A stretch of 64,000 bases of DNA, from contig NZ_ATXQ01000004.1 of NCBI RefSeq assembly GCF_000421765.1, forward strand, positions 124,001-188,000. Reading direction: 5' to 3'. Under the pieces are notes generated by a model, which worked only from the letters and a program-made list of their open reading frames with translations, searched no databases and had not been told where the DNA came from. Positions 36,521-45,468 of this stretch are shown in pieces. This stretch comes from Denitrificimonas caeni DSM 24390. GTDB taxonomy: Bacteria; Pseudomonadota; Gammaproteobacteria; Pseudomonadales; Pseudomonadaceae. Made by a program: the position numbers and the translations under genes. Each line of letters opens with the position of its first letter. Position 1 is the stretch's first letter.

Positions 36521-38416
36521 ATGCCAGCTCCTATTCGGTTAAAAGACCATGAAGTTGATACGCGACTGATTCGTGGACGGTTACTCGTCGGCGCTGTTGC
36601 GGTTATTCTTTTAACCCTGTTGCTAGTGTCTCGCATGTACTACTTGCAAGTGGTGCAATTTGAGCATCACTCAACTTTAGCTGAAAATAACCGCATCCAT
36701 GTGCAATCGCTGCCGCCCACGCGAGGTATGATTTACGATCGTAATGGTGTCGTGGTTGCTGATAACCGTGCCAGCTTTAGCCTAACTTTGACCCGCGAGC
36801 GTGCTGGTGATTGGGAAACAGTTCTGGACTCCATTATTGAGGTCTTAGAGCTTGATGCGGACAGTCGTGAATTGTTTGAGAAGCGGATTCGTCAAGGGCG
36901 CCGACCATTTGAGCCTGTGCCGGTGATGTTTGAGTTGACGGAAGAGCAAATTGCCCGCGTCGCGGTGAATCAGTTTCGCTTGCCGGGCGTTGAAGTAGCG
37001 GCCAGTTTAGTGCGCTATTACCCGCAAAAAGAGCATTTTGCTCACTCTGTAGGCTATGTCGGGCGGATTAATGAAGGTGAGCTGAAAAAACTTGATGCTG
37101 TGAATTACAGCGGTACCCACCATATTGGTAAAACCGGTATCGAGCGGTTTTATGAAGATGAGCTGCATGGTCAGGTTGGCTATGAAGAGGTTGAAACCAA
37201 TGCGCGCGGGCGTGTCCTGCGTGTATTAAAGCGCGTAGAACCTATTTCTGGGGAAGATATTTATCTGACCCTAGACATCGCTTTGCAAGAAGCAGCAGAG
37301 GCAGCGTTGGATGGTCGGCGTGGAGCCATTGTGGCGATTGAGCCCAACACCGGTGAGGTCTTGGCAATGGTCAGTCAGCCCAGTTTTGATCCTAACCCCT
37401 TTGTGACCGGTATAAGTTTTAAAGCCTACGGTGAGTTGCGTGACTCACTTGATCAGCCACTGTTTAACCGAGTGCTGCGTGGGCTTTACCCGCCGGGCTC
37501 GACCATCAAACCGATGGTGGCGATTGCTGGTTTAGATGCTGGGGTGATTACGCCCAGTACGCGTGTATTTGACCCAGGCTTTTATCAGCTGCCTAATAAT
37601 AAACACAAGTACCGCAACTGGAACCGTTATGGTGATGGTTGGGTGGATTTGGATTTAGCATTGGCGCGCTCTAACGACACCTATTTTTATGACTTAGCAC
37701 ACAAGCTAGGCATTGATCGTTTACATGATTATATGAGCCGCTTTGGCTTTGGTCAGCGCGTTTCCCTCGATATGTTCGAAGAGACTGCAGGATTGATGCC
37801 GTCGCGTGATTGGAAGCGTAACCGTTATCGCCAATCTTGGTATCCGGGAGAGACTTTAATTCTGGGTATCGGTCAAGGCTATATGCAGACAACGCCCCTG
37901 CAGCTGGCTCAGTCCACCGCACTAATGGCTTCTAGAGGTAAGTGGATACGTCCACACCTCGCGCGCAGTGTGGGCGGCGTGCAGCCTGTTGATACTGACC
38001 CGCCTGCAGACATCGTTTTGCGTGATCAGAAAGCGTGGGAGCCTGCGCGCTTGGGAATGGAGCATGTATTGCATGGCGCACGTGGTACTGCTCGTAAAGT
38101 GGGTGATGCTGCTGCCTACCGCATTGCCGGTAAAAGTGGCACCGCACAAGTGGTGGCGATCAAGCAGGGCGAGCGTTATAACCGTGAGAAAACTCAAGAA
38201 CGCCACCGTGATCATGCATTATTTATTGCCTATGCCCCGGCTGAAAAGCCGCAAATTGCAGTTGCTGTGATGGTTGAGAATGGCGAGTCGGGTTCCGGTG
38301 TCGCAGCGCCGGTGGCGAAACAAGTACTAGATGCTTGGCTGCTGGACGAAGAGGGTCTCTTAAAAAGCCAATACCGTCCCGCTGACAGCGTGTTGCCGGT
38401 AGGAGTGAAACGATGA
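36521..38416 (+). CDS. mrdA: Penicillin-binding protein 2 (MrdA), elongasome transpeptidase
   Basis: PBP2 cross-links peptidoglycan during cell elongation with RodA. The 631-residue protein has an N-terminal anchor (about 19-42), the pedestal with RGMIYDRNGVVVADN, and the transpeptidase domain with Ser327-Lys330 in PPGSTIKP, SND in ARSNDTYFYDL and KSGTAQV. It lies 9 bp after rlmH and overlaps rodA by 4 bp (ATGA). Confidence 0.97.
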   Translation: MPAPIRLKDHEVDTRLIRGRLLVGAVAVILLTLLLVSRMYYLQVVQFEHHSTLAENNRIHVQSLPPTRGMIYDRNGVVVADNRASFSLTLTRERAGDWETVLDSIIEVLELDADSRELFEKRIRQGRRPFEPVPVMFELTEEQIARVAVNQFRLPGVEVAASLVRYYPQKEHFAHSVGYVGRINEGELKKLDAVNYSGTHHIGKTGIERFYEDELHGQVGYEEVETNARGRVLRVLKRVEPISGEDIYLTLDIALQEAAEAALDGRRGAIVAIEPNTGEVLAMVSQPSFDPNPFVTGISFKAYGELRDSLDQPLFNRVLRGLYPPGSTIKPMVAIAGLDAGVITPSTRVFDPGFYQLPNNKHKYRNWNRYGDGWVDLDLALARSNDTYFYDLAHKLGIDRLHDYMSRFGFGQRVSLDMFEETAGLMPSRDWKRNRYRQSWYPGETLILGIGQGYMQTTPLQLAQSTALMASRGKWIRPHLARSVGGVQPVDTDPPADIVLRDQKAWEPARLGMEHVLHGARGTARKVGDAAAYRIAGKSGTAQVVAIKQGERYNREKTQERHRDHALFIAYAPAEKPQIAVAVMVENGESGSGVAAPVAKQVLDAWLLDEEGLLKSQYRPADSVLPVGVKR

Positions 38417-39558
38417 ATCGCGGTTTTGATCGAGCCTTATCCGATGGTGATGTCTTACGCCGCAGAGCATCGTTCTTGCAGCGCATCCATATTGATGGCT
38501 GGTTACTTTTTTTACTGTTGATTCTTGGTGTGATTGGCTTATTTGTACTGTATTCAGCTGGCGGCCGAGATCAAGGTTTATTGATAAAACAGGCTTCATC
38601 ATTTGGCGTGGGTTTACTGGTTATGGTGGTGGTGGCGCAACTTGAGCCACGCTTTATGGCCAGTTGGTCAGCGCTGATGTATTTAATTGGCGTGGCTCTA
38701 TTGGTGGTCGTTGATGTGATGGGTCACAACGCGATGGGCGCAACACGCTGGATTAATATTCCTGGAGTCATACGTTTTCAGCCCGCAGAGTTGATGAAAG
38801 TGTTTGTGCCCATGACCTTAGCTTGGTATTTGGCACGGCATAACTTGCCACCCACCTTCAAACATATTCTGATCAGTTGTGTGCTGATTGCGGTGCCTTT
38901 TGTATTGATTGCGCGTCAACCTGACCTTGGTACGGCGCTGTTGGTTTTGGTTTCTGCGGTTTTTGTGTTGTTTTTAGGTGGCTTGCGTTGGCGCTGGATT
39001 CTGAGTGCGGTTGCTGCGGTTGTGCCGATTGCCTTTGGGATGTGGATGTTCGTGATGCATCAATATCAAAAGCAACGGGTCTTGACCTTCTTAAACCCAG
39101 AAAGTGATCCGTTGGGCAGTGGCTGGAATATTATCCAGTCAAAAGCAGCAATTGGTTCGGGCGGTGTATATGGCAAAGGCTGGCTACTCGGAACACAATC
39201 ACATTTGGATTTTTTACCGGAAAGCCATACTGACTTTATTATTGCCGTATTAGGCGAAGAGTTTGGTTTGGTCGGCATTTGTTTATTGTTGCTGGTGTAT
39301 TTGCTATTGATCGCCCGTGCATTGGTGATTACTCTGCAAGCACAAACAGTCTTCGGTAAGCTGTTAGCTGGCTCGATAACCCTGACATTCTTTATTTACG
39401 TGTTTGTTAATGTGGGGATGGTCAGTGGTCTGCTGCCAGTTGTTGGTGTACCGCTGCCCTTTATCAGTTACGGCGGAACTTCTTTGGTTACCCTCTTGTC
39501 TGGGTTTGGTATTTTAATGGCGATCCATACGCACCGTAAGTGGATTGCACAATCGTAA
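38413..39558 (+). CDS. rodA: Peptidoglycan glycosyltransferase RodA
   Basis: A SEDS-family polymerase of about ten membrane segments that extends glycan strands in the rod complex. The 381-residue protein shows AELMKVFVPMTLAWYL, RQPDLGTALLVL, ESHTDFIIAVLGEEFG and GVPLPFISYGGTSLVT, all family signatures. It is translationally coupled to mrdA. Confidence 0.97.
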   Translation: MNRGFDRALSDGDVLRRRASFLQRIHIDGWLLFLLLILGVIGLFVLYSAGGRDQGLLIKQASSFGVGLLVMVVVAQLEPRFMASWSALMYLIGVALLVVVDVMGHNAMGATRWINIPGVIRFQPAELMKVFVPMTLAWYLARHNLPPTFKHILISCVLIAVPFVLIARQPDLGTALLVLVSAVFVLFLGGLRWRWILSAVAAVVPIAFGMWMFVMHQYQKQRVLTFLNPESDPLGSGWNIIQSKAAIGSGGVYGKGWLLGTQSHLDFLPESHTDFIIAVLGEEFGLVGICLLLLVYLLLIARALVITLQAQTVFGKLLAGSITLTFFIYVFVNVGMVSGLLPVVGVPLPFISYGGTSLVTLLSGFGILMAIHTHRKWIAQS

Positions 39559-39567
39559 GGGTTTTAC

Positions 39568-40575
39568 ATGCAAACTGCGCTGTTTCGAAGCAAAAAATTA
39601 GTGGCGTGCTTAGGTTTAGCCCTAGCGACTGCATCTGTCTATGCAAAAGAAAATAGTTATGCACAGCATCCGCTGACTGCACCCTTTATCGAAGAAATGA
39701 GCACCGAGTTTGGTTTTCTGCCTGAGCCTCTGCAGGCGATTTTTACTGATGCTGAGCGTAAACAAGTCATTTTAGACGCCATTTCCCGTCCTGCAGAGCG
39801 AGTTAAGCAGTGGAAAGACTACCGTCCGATTTTTATTACTCAAGCACGTGTGGATAAAGGCCTAGAGTTTTGGGCGAAAAATCAAGAAGCCTTACAGCGC
39901 GCTGAACAAGAATACGGTGTGCCGGCTGAGTTTATTGTCGCCATTATCGGCGTCGAGACCATTTATGGCGGCAACACCGGCAGCTATCGGGTGATTGATG
40001 CCTTATCAACCTTGGCTTTTGATTATCCGCCGCGAGCGCCTTTCTTTCGCCAGCAACTTAAAGAGTACTTACTGCTAACCCGCGAGGAGCAAGTGGATCC
40101 CTTAAGTCTTAAAGGATCTTACGCCGGAGCCATGGGCTTGCCACAGTTTATGCCTGGTAGTTTTCGAGCCTACGCAGTTGATTTTGATCACGATGGCCAT
40201 ATTGATATATGGCAGAACCCCACCGATGCGGTGGGCAGCGTCGCCAACTACTTTATTAAACATGGTTGGAAGCCAGGGCAGCCGGTTGTTGTGCGTGCGG
40301 ATTTAAAAGCGGTAGCGGTTGCCGAAAAAGGTTTATCCGACAGTTTGGATCCAAAAATCACTGTCAAGCAACTGCAAAAGTTAGGCTGGACGCCACGTTC
40401 AGCTTTAGATGCCAAGCAAAAAGTCACGGCTTTCCGTTTAGAAGCTGAGCAAGGTAATGAATATTGGATCGGTTTGGCGAATTTTCATGCTATAACGCGC
40501 TATAATCGCAGCGTGATGTATGCCATGGCCGTTAATGAGCTGGCTGAGTTATTAGTCGCCGCACGTAAGGATTAA
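39568..40575 (+). CDS. mltB: Membrane-bound lytic murein transglycosylase B
   Basis: MltB cleaves glycan strands to anhydromuropeptides. The 335-residue protein has a signal peptide (ending SVYAKE), the catalytic Glu in IIGVETIYGGN, and family motifs GSYAGAMGLPQFMPGSFR and DFDHDGHIDIW. No lipobox cysteine precedes the mature part, so it may be a soluble form rather than a lipoprotein. Confidence 0.93.
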   Translation: MQTALFRSKKLVACLGLALATASVYAKENSYAQHPLTAPFIEEMSTEFGFLPEPLQAIFTDAERKQVILDAISRPAERVKQWKDYRPIFITQARVDKGLEFWAKNQEALQRAEQEYGVPAEFIVAIIGVETIYGGNTGSYRVIDALSTLAFDYPPRAPFFRQQLKEYLLLTREEQVDPLSLKGSYAGAMGLPQFMPGSFRAYAVDFDHDGHIDIWQNPTDAVGSVANYFIKHGWKPGQPVVVRADLKAVAVAEKGLSDSLDPKITVKQLQKLGWTPRSALDAKQKVTAFRLEAEQGNEYWIGLANFHAITRYNRSVMYAMAVNELAELLVAARKD

Positions 40576-40577
40576 CA

Positions 40578-41585
40578 ATGTTTAAACACAGTGCGCAAGT
40601 TTTGATTGCAGCTGCTGTCGGCGTGGCCTTGATTAGCTGTTCTTCGAGCAGTCCTAAAGGTCCACAGCCGCAGCCGGTGATTCGCAATGGCTCGATCAGC
40701 GGTCCAAGCGATTTCAAACAACCAGGTAGCGATGGTGCGCCTTGGTGGTCAGTTGATGTCTCGCGCATTCCAGATGCTGTGCCAATGCCGCATCAAGGCA
40801 GCTTTAAAGCCGCACCTTACACTGTGCGTGGCAGTCGCTATTTCCCTATTCAAGACGCTCGTAACTATAAAGTGACCGGTACTGCTTCTTGGTATGGCAC
40901 GAAGTTTCATGGTCGTGATACGGCTAATGGTGAGACTTTCGATTTATACGGTATGACCGCAGCGCATAAAACTCTACCGTTACCCAGTTACGTTAAAGTC
41001 ACTAACTTAGAGAACGGTCGCAGCGTGACATTACGTGTCAATGACCGTGGTCCGTTTTATTCTGACCGTATTATTGATTTGTCGTTTGCGGCAGCAAAAA
41101 AGCTGGGTTATGCCGAAAAAGGTGTCGCGCGTGTCAGCGTTGAGGGTATTGATCCGCATGAATGGTGGGCTGCACATGGACAAAAAGTGCCAATGGCTGG
41201 CGCCGCTTATCCGGTGGCCAATGCTAAACCTTTGAGCTTGCCATCTTTGCCGCAAGAGCCAGAAGCCTATACGCCGCCGCTTGAGCAGCATGCTGGCGCA
41301 TTACTGCCAGTAGAGATTGACTCAAAAAAAAACGCTTTTTTACCAGCAGATGGCCTATATCTCCAAGTCGGAGCCTTCGCCAATCCCGACGCTGCGCAAC
41401 TGCTGAGGGACAAGCTGAGTACGCTGACCAGTGCGCCGGTGTTTATCAATTCAGTGGTGCGCAACCAGCAAGTACTCCATCGCGTGCGCATGGGGCCGGT
41501 ACCGAATCAGAACGAGGCTGAAAACTTAAAAGATCGCGTGCGTTTAGCGAACTTAGGGCAGGCCGCTTTAGTCTCAGCTGAGTAA
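40578..41585 (+). CDS. rlpA: Septal ring lytic transglycosylase RlpA
   Basis: An outer-membrane lipoprotein that cuts denuded (stem-peptide-free) glycan at septa and, in P. aeruginosa, is needed for rod shape and daughter-cell separation. The 335-residue protein has a signal and lipobox (ALISCSSSS), the double-psi beta-barrel domain (GTASWYGTKFHGRDTANGE, NDRGPF) and a C-terminal SPOR domain (LYLQVGAFANPDAAQLLRDK). It starts 2 bp after mltB ends. Confidence 0.95.
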   Translation: MFKHSAQVLIAAAVGVALISCSSSSPKGPQPQPVIRNGSISGPSDFKQPGSDGAPWWSVDVSRIPDAVPMPHQGSFKAAPYTVRGSRYFPIQDARNYKVTGTASWYGTKFHGRDTANGETFDLYGMTAAHKTLPLPSYVKVTNLENGRSVTLRVNDRGPFYSDRIIDLSFAAAKKLGYAEKGVARVSVEGIDPHEWWAAHGQKVPMAGAAYPVANAKPLSLPSLPQEPEAYTPPLEQHAGALLPVEIDSKKNAFLPADGLYLQVGAFANPDAAQLLRDKLSTLTSAPVFINSVVRNQQVLHRVRMGPVPNQNEAENLKDRVRLANLGQAALVSAE

Positions 41586-41677
41586 GGGTTTAAGCACAGT
41601 GCTTTAGCTTTTACTCAAGTAGCGTATGAATACCGTGAATGGACGCATCCATTTATTTTTAAAAATTTGAGAGTGGT

Positions 41678-42874
41678 ATGAAAATCAGTCAATTATTACA
41701 AACCTTTTGTTTCAGCGCTGTCGCTTGTGTTGCCAGTTATAGCAACGCCGCTCCGACACCAACACCGACACCCACAGCAGCAACTGCGCCCACGGTGATT
41801 CCGGCCATGCCAGAGTTGGCTGCTAAGTCTTATGTGTTGATGGATGCTGCCAGCGGCAATATTTTGGTTGAGCACAATGGTGATGAGCGTTTGCCGCCAG
41901 CCAGCTTAACTAAATTGATGACCGCCTATATTGCTACAGTTGAAATGAAGCGTGGACAAATTGCTGAACAAGACTTAGTGACCGTCAGCGAAAAAGCTTG
42001 GCGCACCGGTGGTTCACGGATGTTTATTGATGTTGGCAAGCAAGTCTCTGTCGATGACTTACTGCACGGTATTATTATTCAGTCGGGTAATGACGCTAGT
42101 GTTGCTTTAGCGGAACACATTGCCGGCAGTGAAGAAGCTTTCTCAAGCATGATGAATACTGCTGCAACGCGCTTACATCTCGACAATACGCATTTTATGA
42201 ATGCCACAGGTTTGCCGTCGGAAGAGCATTACTCGTCAGCCCACGATATGGCCAAGTTGGCGCGTGCGATTATTTATGAAGATCCAGAGCATTATGCGAT
42301 TTATGCGCAGAAAGAGTTCCTTTGGAATGGCATCAAGCAGCCGAACCGTAACTTACTGCTGTGGCGCGACAAAACCGTTGATGGTTTAAAAACGGGACAC
42401 ACTGATGAGGCCGGCTATTGCTTAGTCGCTTCTGCGGTGCGCGATGATATGCGTTTGATTTCTGTGGTGTTTGGTACGACCAGTGAAGCTGCCCGTGCGG
42501 CGGAAACGCAGAAATTATTGACCTATGGTTTTCGCTTTTTTGAAACTAAAACCTTCTATAAAAAAGGCGTAGAACTGGCAGACAGTAAAGTTTGGAAAGG
42601 TCAGGAAGACAAAGTGAAGGTTGGTTTGGCCGATGATTTAACTTTAACCTTGCCACGTGGCCAGCTGCAGAAAATGGCGGCCACCATGGTGCTTGATGAA
42701 AGCGTAGTTGCTCCGGTTAAGAAGGGCGATCGCCTTGGTGTGGTGGAAGTGCGTTTGGGTAATGAGGTTTTGCACACAGCCGATCTCGTCGCTTTGCAAG
42801 ACGTTGAAGAAGGTGGCTTTTTCAGCCGCATCATCGATTCCATTCGTATGTTTTTTTACAGCTTATTTAACTAA
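41678..42874 (+). CDS. dacC: D-alanyl-D-alanine carboxypeptidase (PBP5/6 type)
   Basis: A low-molecular-mass PBP that trims the terminal D-Ala of peptidoglycan stems. The 398-residue protein has a signal peptide (to about residue 25), then an unusual Pro-Thr stretch (APTPTPTPTAATAPT, residues 25-39), the active site Ser76-Lys79 in PPASLTKL, SGN in IQSGNDASVALAE and KTG in GLKTGHTDEAG, and an amphipathic C-terminal anchor (FFSRIIDSIRMFFYSLFN). The symbol could equally be dacA. Confidence 0.93.
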   Translation: MKISQLLQTFCFSAVACVASYSNAAPTPTPTPTAATAPTVIPAMPELAAKSYVLMDAASGNILVEHNGDERLPPASLTKLMTAYIATVEMKRGQIAEQDLVTVSEKAWRTGGSRMFIDVGKQVSVDDLLHGIIIQSGNDASVALAEHIAGSEEAFSSMMNTAATRLHLDNTHFMNATGLPSEEHYSSAHDMAKLARAIIYEDPEHYAIYAQKEFLWNGIKQPNRNLLLWRDKTVDGLKTGHTDEAGYCLVASAVRDDMRLISVVFGTTSEAARAAETQKLLTYGFRFFETKTFYKKGVELADSKVWKGQEDKVKVGLADDLTLTLPRGQLQKMAATMVLDESVVAPVKKGDRLGVVEVRLGNEVLHTADLVALQDVEEGGFFSRIIDSIRMFFYSLFN

Positions 42875-43003
42875 AGCTTAATTGTTCAAACTAGGTTTGC
42901 AGTGCACACTCGAGTACTTGCAAGCCTAAGTATGAACACAGGTATATGCATAGACGGTTTTATCCAAGCCTTCTGCTAAAAGAGCCAAAAGCTCGGAGTT
43001 GAG

Positions 43004-43285
43004 ATGACTGAAGACACAGTGCAACAACCACCTAAAATTGAATTTCCTTGCGCGAATTATCCAATTAAAATTATTGGTGACAGTTGCGAGGCTTTTGTTG
43101 ATATCGTCCTTGAAGTAGTGCAGCGTCACGCGCCAGAAACCGATCCAGCCGCAATTACCCGACGCGACAGTAGCAATGGCCGCTTTTTGTCGGTGCAAGT
43201 GCACATTCATGCACAAAGTATTGAGCAACTGGAAAAAATCAACAGTGATTTACGCGAGACGGGCATAGTGCGCATGGTGCTCTAA
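43004..43285 (+). CDS. ybeD: DUF493 family protein YbeD
   Basis: A 93-residue ACT-like small protein always found beside lipB; its function is unproven, with suggested roles in lipoate regulation. Recognisable by [15 protein letters not shown] and [14 protein letters not shown]. Its last base is the first base of the lipB ATG (TAATG). Confidence 0.93.
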   Translation: MTEDTVQQPPKIEFPCANYPIKIIGDSCEAFVDIVLEVVQRHAPETDPAAITRRDSSNGRFLSVQVHIHAQSIEQLEKINSDLRETGIVRMVL

Positions 43286-43944
43286 TGTCTAGGTCTGTTG
43301 TGGTTCGGCATTTAGGCTGTGTAGCCTACGAGCCAACTTGGCACGCCATGCAGCACTTTACCCAAAACCGTGGCGCCGATACTGCGGACGAAATATGGCT
43401 GCTTGAACACCCGCGTGTTTTTACCCAAGGGCAGGCAGGTAAAGCAGAGCATGTGTTAGCCGCTGGCGACATCCCGGTTGTTCAAGTCGATCGCGGTGGA
43501 CAGGTGACTTACCATGGTCCAGGCCAGTTAGTGGCTTATGTCTTGGTGGATGTGCGCCGCGCAGGCCAAGGCGTACGCGACTTGGTCACGAGCATTGAAA
43601 ACAGCTTAATTGATCTATTGGCTCAGTATGATATTGCCGCGCAAGCCAAACCTGATGCTCCCGGTGTCTATGTTGGCGATAAAAAAATTGCTTCATTGGG
43701 CCTGCGCATTCGTCGCGGCTGTTCTTTTCATGGCTTGGCCTTGAATGTTGATATGGATTTGCAGCCGTTTCAGCGAATTAACCCCTGTGGTTACGCAGGC
43801 TTGCACATGACCCAATTGCGTGAAGAGACGCAGCAGCCTGTGGACATGACAGAAGTTAGTGTCCGCCTGCGGGATACGCTCGTCTCACACCTGAAGTTCA
43901 GTGAATACATAACCCTTACCGATGGGATTGAATGCTATGAGTAA
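43285..43944 (+). CDS. lipB: Octanoyl-[ACP]:protein N-octanoyltransferase LipB
   Basis: LipB moves octanoyl groups from acyl carrier protein to lipoyl domains. The 219-residue protein has [17 protein letters not shown], catalytic Lys134 in [11 protein letters not shown] and Cys168 in [13 protein letters not shown]. It shares a base with ybeD and overlaps lipA by 8 bp. Confidence 0.96.
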   Translation: MSRSVVVRHLGCVAYEPTWHAMQHFTQNRGADTADEIWLLEHPRVFTQGQAGKAEHVLAAGDIPVVQVDRGGQVTYHGPGQLVAYVLVDVRRAGQGVRDLVTSIENSLIDLLAQYDIAAQAKPDAPGVYVGDKKIASLGLRIRRGCSFHGLALNVDMDLQPFQRINPCGYAGLHMTQLREETQQPVDMTEVSVRLRDTLVSHLKFSEYITLTDGIECYE

Positions 43945-44914
43945 TCAAGAGGCTCCAGTCAGCGCTAAACCCGCTAAAGTTGAAATGGGTGTTAAGTTGC
44001 GCGGTGCAGAGAAGTTAGCGCGTATCCCTGTAAAAATTATTCCGACCATTGATGTTCTGCGTAAACCCGATTGGATTCGCGTACGCGTGCCTGTCTCGCC
44101 TAAGGTTGAAAGCATTAAACAGACTTTGCGTAAGCACAAGTTACACAGTGTTTGCGAAGAAGCGTCGTGTCCAAACTTAGGCGAATGTTTCTCCAGTGGC
44201 ACTGCGACCTTTATGATTATGGGTGATATCTGCACCCGTCGCTGTCCATTTTGTGATGTTGGCCATGGCCGTCCTAATCCCTTGGATGAGAATGAGCCGC
44301 GCAGCTTAGCGGTCGCGATTGCCGATATGAAGCTTAAATATGTAGTGATTACCTCGGTGGATCGCGATGACTTGCGCGATGGCGGTGCCCAACACTTTGC
44401 TGATTGCTTACGTGAAATTCGTGCACTGTCACCCCATGTTCAGCTCGAAACCTTAGTGCCGGACTATCGTGGTCGCATGGATATCGCTTTAGAAATTACT
44501 GCGACTGAGCCGCCAGATGTGTTCAATCACAACCTAGAAACCGTACCGCGCTTGTATAAAGCTGCACGTCCGGGTTCTGATTTTGAATGGTCGTTAGATT
44601 TGCTTGAGCGTTTTAAGCAGTTGGTACCTGGCGTGCCGACCAAGTCAGGCTTGATGTTGGGGCTTGGTGAGACCGATGAAGAAGTGATTGAAGTGATGAA
44701 GCGCATGCGCGAGCATGATATTGACATGCTGACCCTCGGCCAGTATTTGCAGCCATCGCGTGACCACATGCCAGTACAGCGCTACGTGCACCCTGATGTG
44801 TTTGCTTGGTTTGCCGAGGAAGGCCTGAAAATGGGCTTTAAGAATGTCGCATCTGGTCCTTTGGTGCGTTCTTCTTATCATGCTGACCAGCAAGCGCACG
44901 AAGTACAGTCATAA
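43937..44914 (+). CDS. lipA: Lipoyl synthase LipA
   Basis: A radical SAM enzyme with two [4Fe-4S] clusters that inserts sulfur into protein-bound octanoate. The 325-residue product has the auxiliary cluster [12 protein letters not shown] and the radical [11 protein letters not shown] followed by [12 protein letters not shown] 43937 is preferred (GGGATTG upstream); an in-frame ATG at 43922 is possible. It depends on isc-built clusters and ends the proA-lipA operon. Confidence 0.96.
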   Translation: MSNQEAPVSAKPAKVEMGVKLRGAEKLARIPVKIIPTIDVLRKPDWIRVRVPVSPKVESIKQTLRKHKLHSVCEEASCPNLGECFSSGTATFMIMGDICTRRCPFCDVGHGRPNPLDENEPRSLAVAIADMKLKYVVITSVDRDDLRDGGAQHFADCLREIRALSPHVQLETLVPDYRGRMDIALEITATEPPDVFNHNLETVPRLYKAARPGSDFEWSLDLLERFKQLVPGVPTKSGLMLGLGETDEEVIEVMKRMREHDIDMLTLGQYLQPSRDHMPVQRYVHPDVFAWFAEEGLKMGFKNVASGPLVRSSYHADQQAHEVQS

Positions 44915-44915
44915 T

Positions 44916-44957
44916 AAAAAACCCGTATCCGCACAGATTGGCGGATACGGGTTTTTT
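44916..44957. terminator. Bidirectional terminator between lipA and fdxA
   Basis: AAAAAACCCGTATCCGC (44916-44932) and its complement (44941-44957) form a 17-bp stem with T-runs on both strands, between convergent genes. Confidence 0.88.
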
Positions 44958-45011
44958 GATGCGTCGATCAAGCAGTGTGACCCAGTGATTAACTCGATCA
45001 GCGAGCGAAGC

Positions 45012-45335
45012 TTAGCGCTCTAAATATTGCAACTTATCTGCTACGCCATCCCACTCTTCTGCATCGGGCAGAGGATCTTTCTTCTCGCTGATGTTTGGCC
45101 AAATATCTGCTAAGTCTTTATTCAACTCAGTATATTCTTGCATGTCATCAGGCACTTCATCCTCTGCAAAAATCGCTTCAGCAGGGCACTCAGGCTCACA
45201 CAGTGCGCAGTCAATGCACTCGTCTGGATGAATAACCAGAAAGTTTGGGCCTTCATAGAAACAGTCTACAGGGCAGACTTCTACGCAGTCGGTGTACTTG
45301 CATTTAACGCAGTTATCAGTGACAACGAAGGTCAT
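45012..45335 (-). CDS. fdxA: Seven-iron ferredoxin FdxA
   Basis: An electron carrier with one [3Fe-4S] and one [4Fe-4S] cluster. The 107-residue protein has ligands in [18 protein letters not shown] and the second motif [12 protein letters not shown]; the C-terminal extension (about 45 residues) is typical of the Azotobacter/Pseudomonas type. AGGAG lies about 11 bp upstream. It sits downstream of mutS, as in other pseudomonads; rpoS, often next, is not here. Confidence 0.96.
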   Translation of the reverse strand: MTFVVTDNCVKCKYTDCVEVCPVDCFYEGPNFLVIHPDECIDCALCEPECPAEAIFAEDEVPDDMQEYTELNKDLADIWPNISEKKDPLPDAEEWDGVADKLQYLER

Positions 45336-45468
45336 AACTAGCTATCTCCTAGGGCTGGTAACTTGTGCTCTATCTACGCAGAGCTGACAAGAAAAAGTTA
45401 CGCGCGGCGTCAGACCGCGCAATCAGTAAATTAAAGGCAGCAATTCTAACAGCTTGTACTCAATAGCG

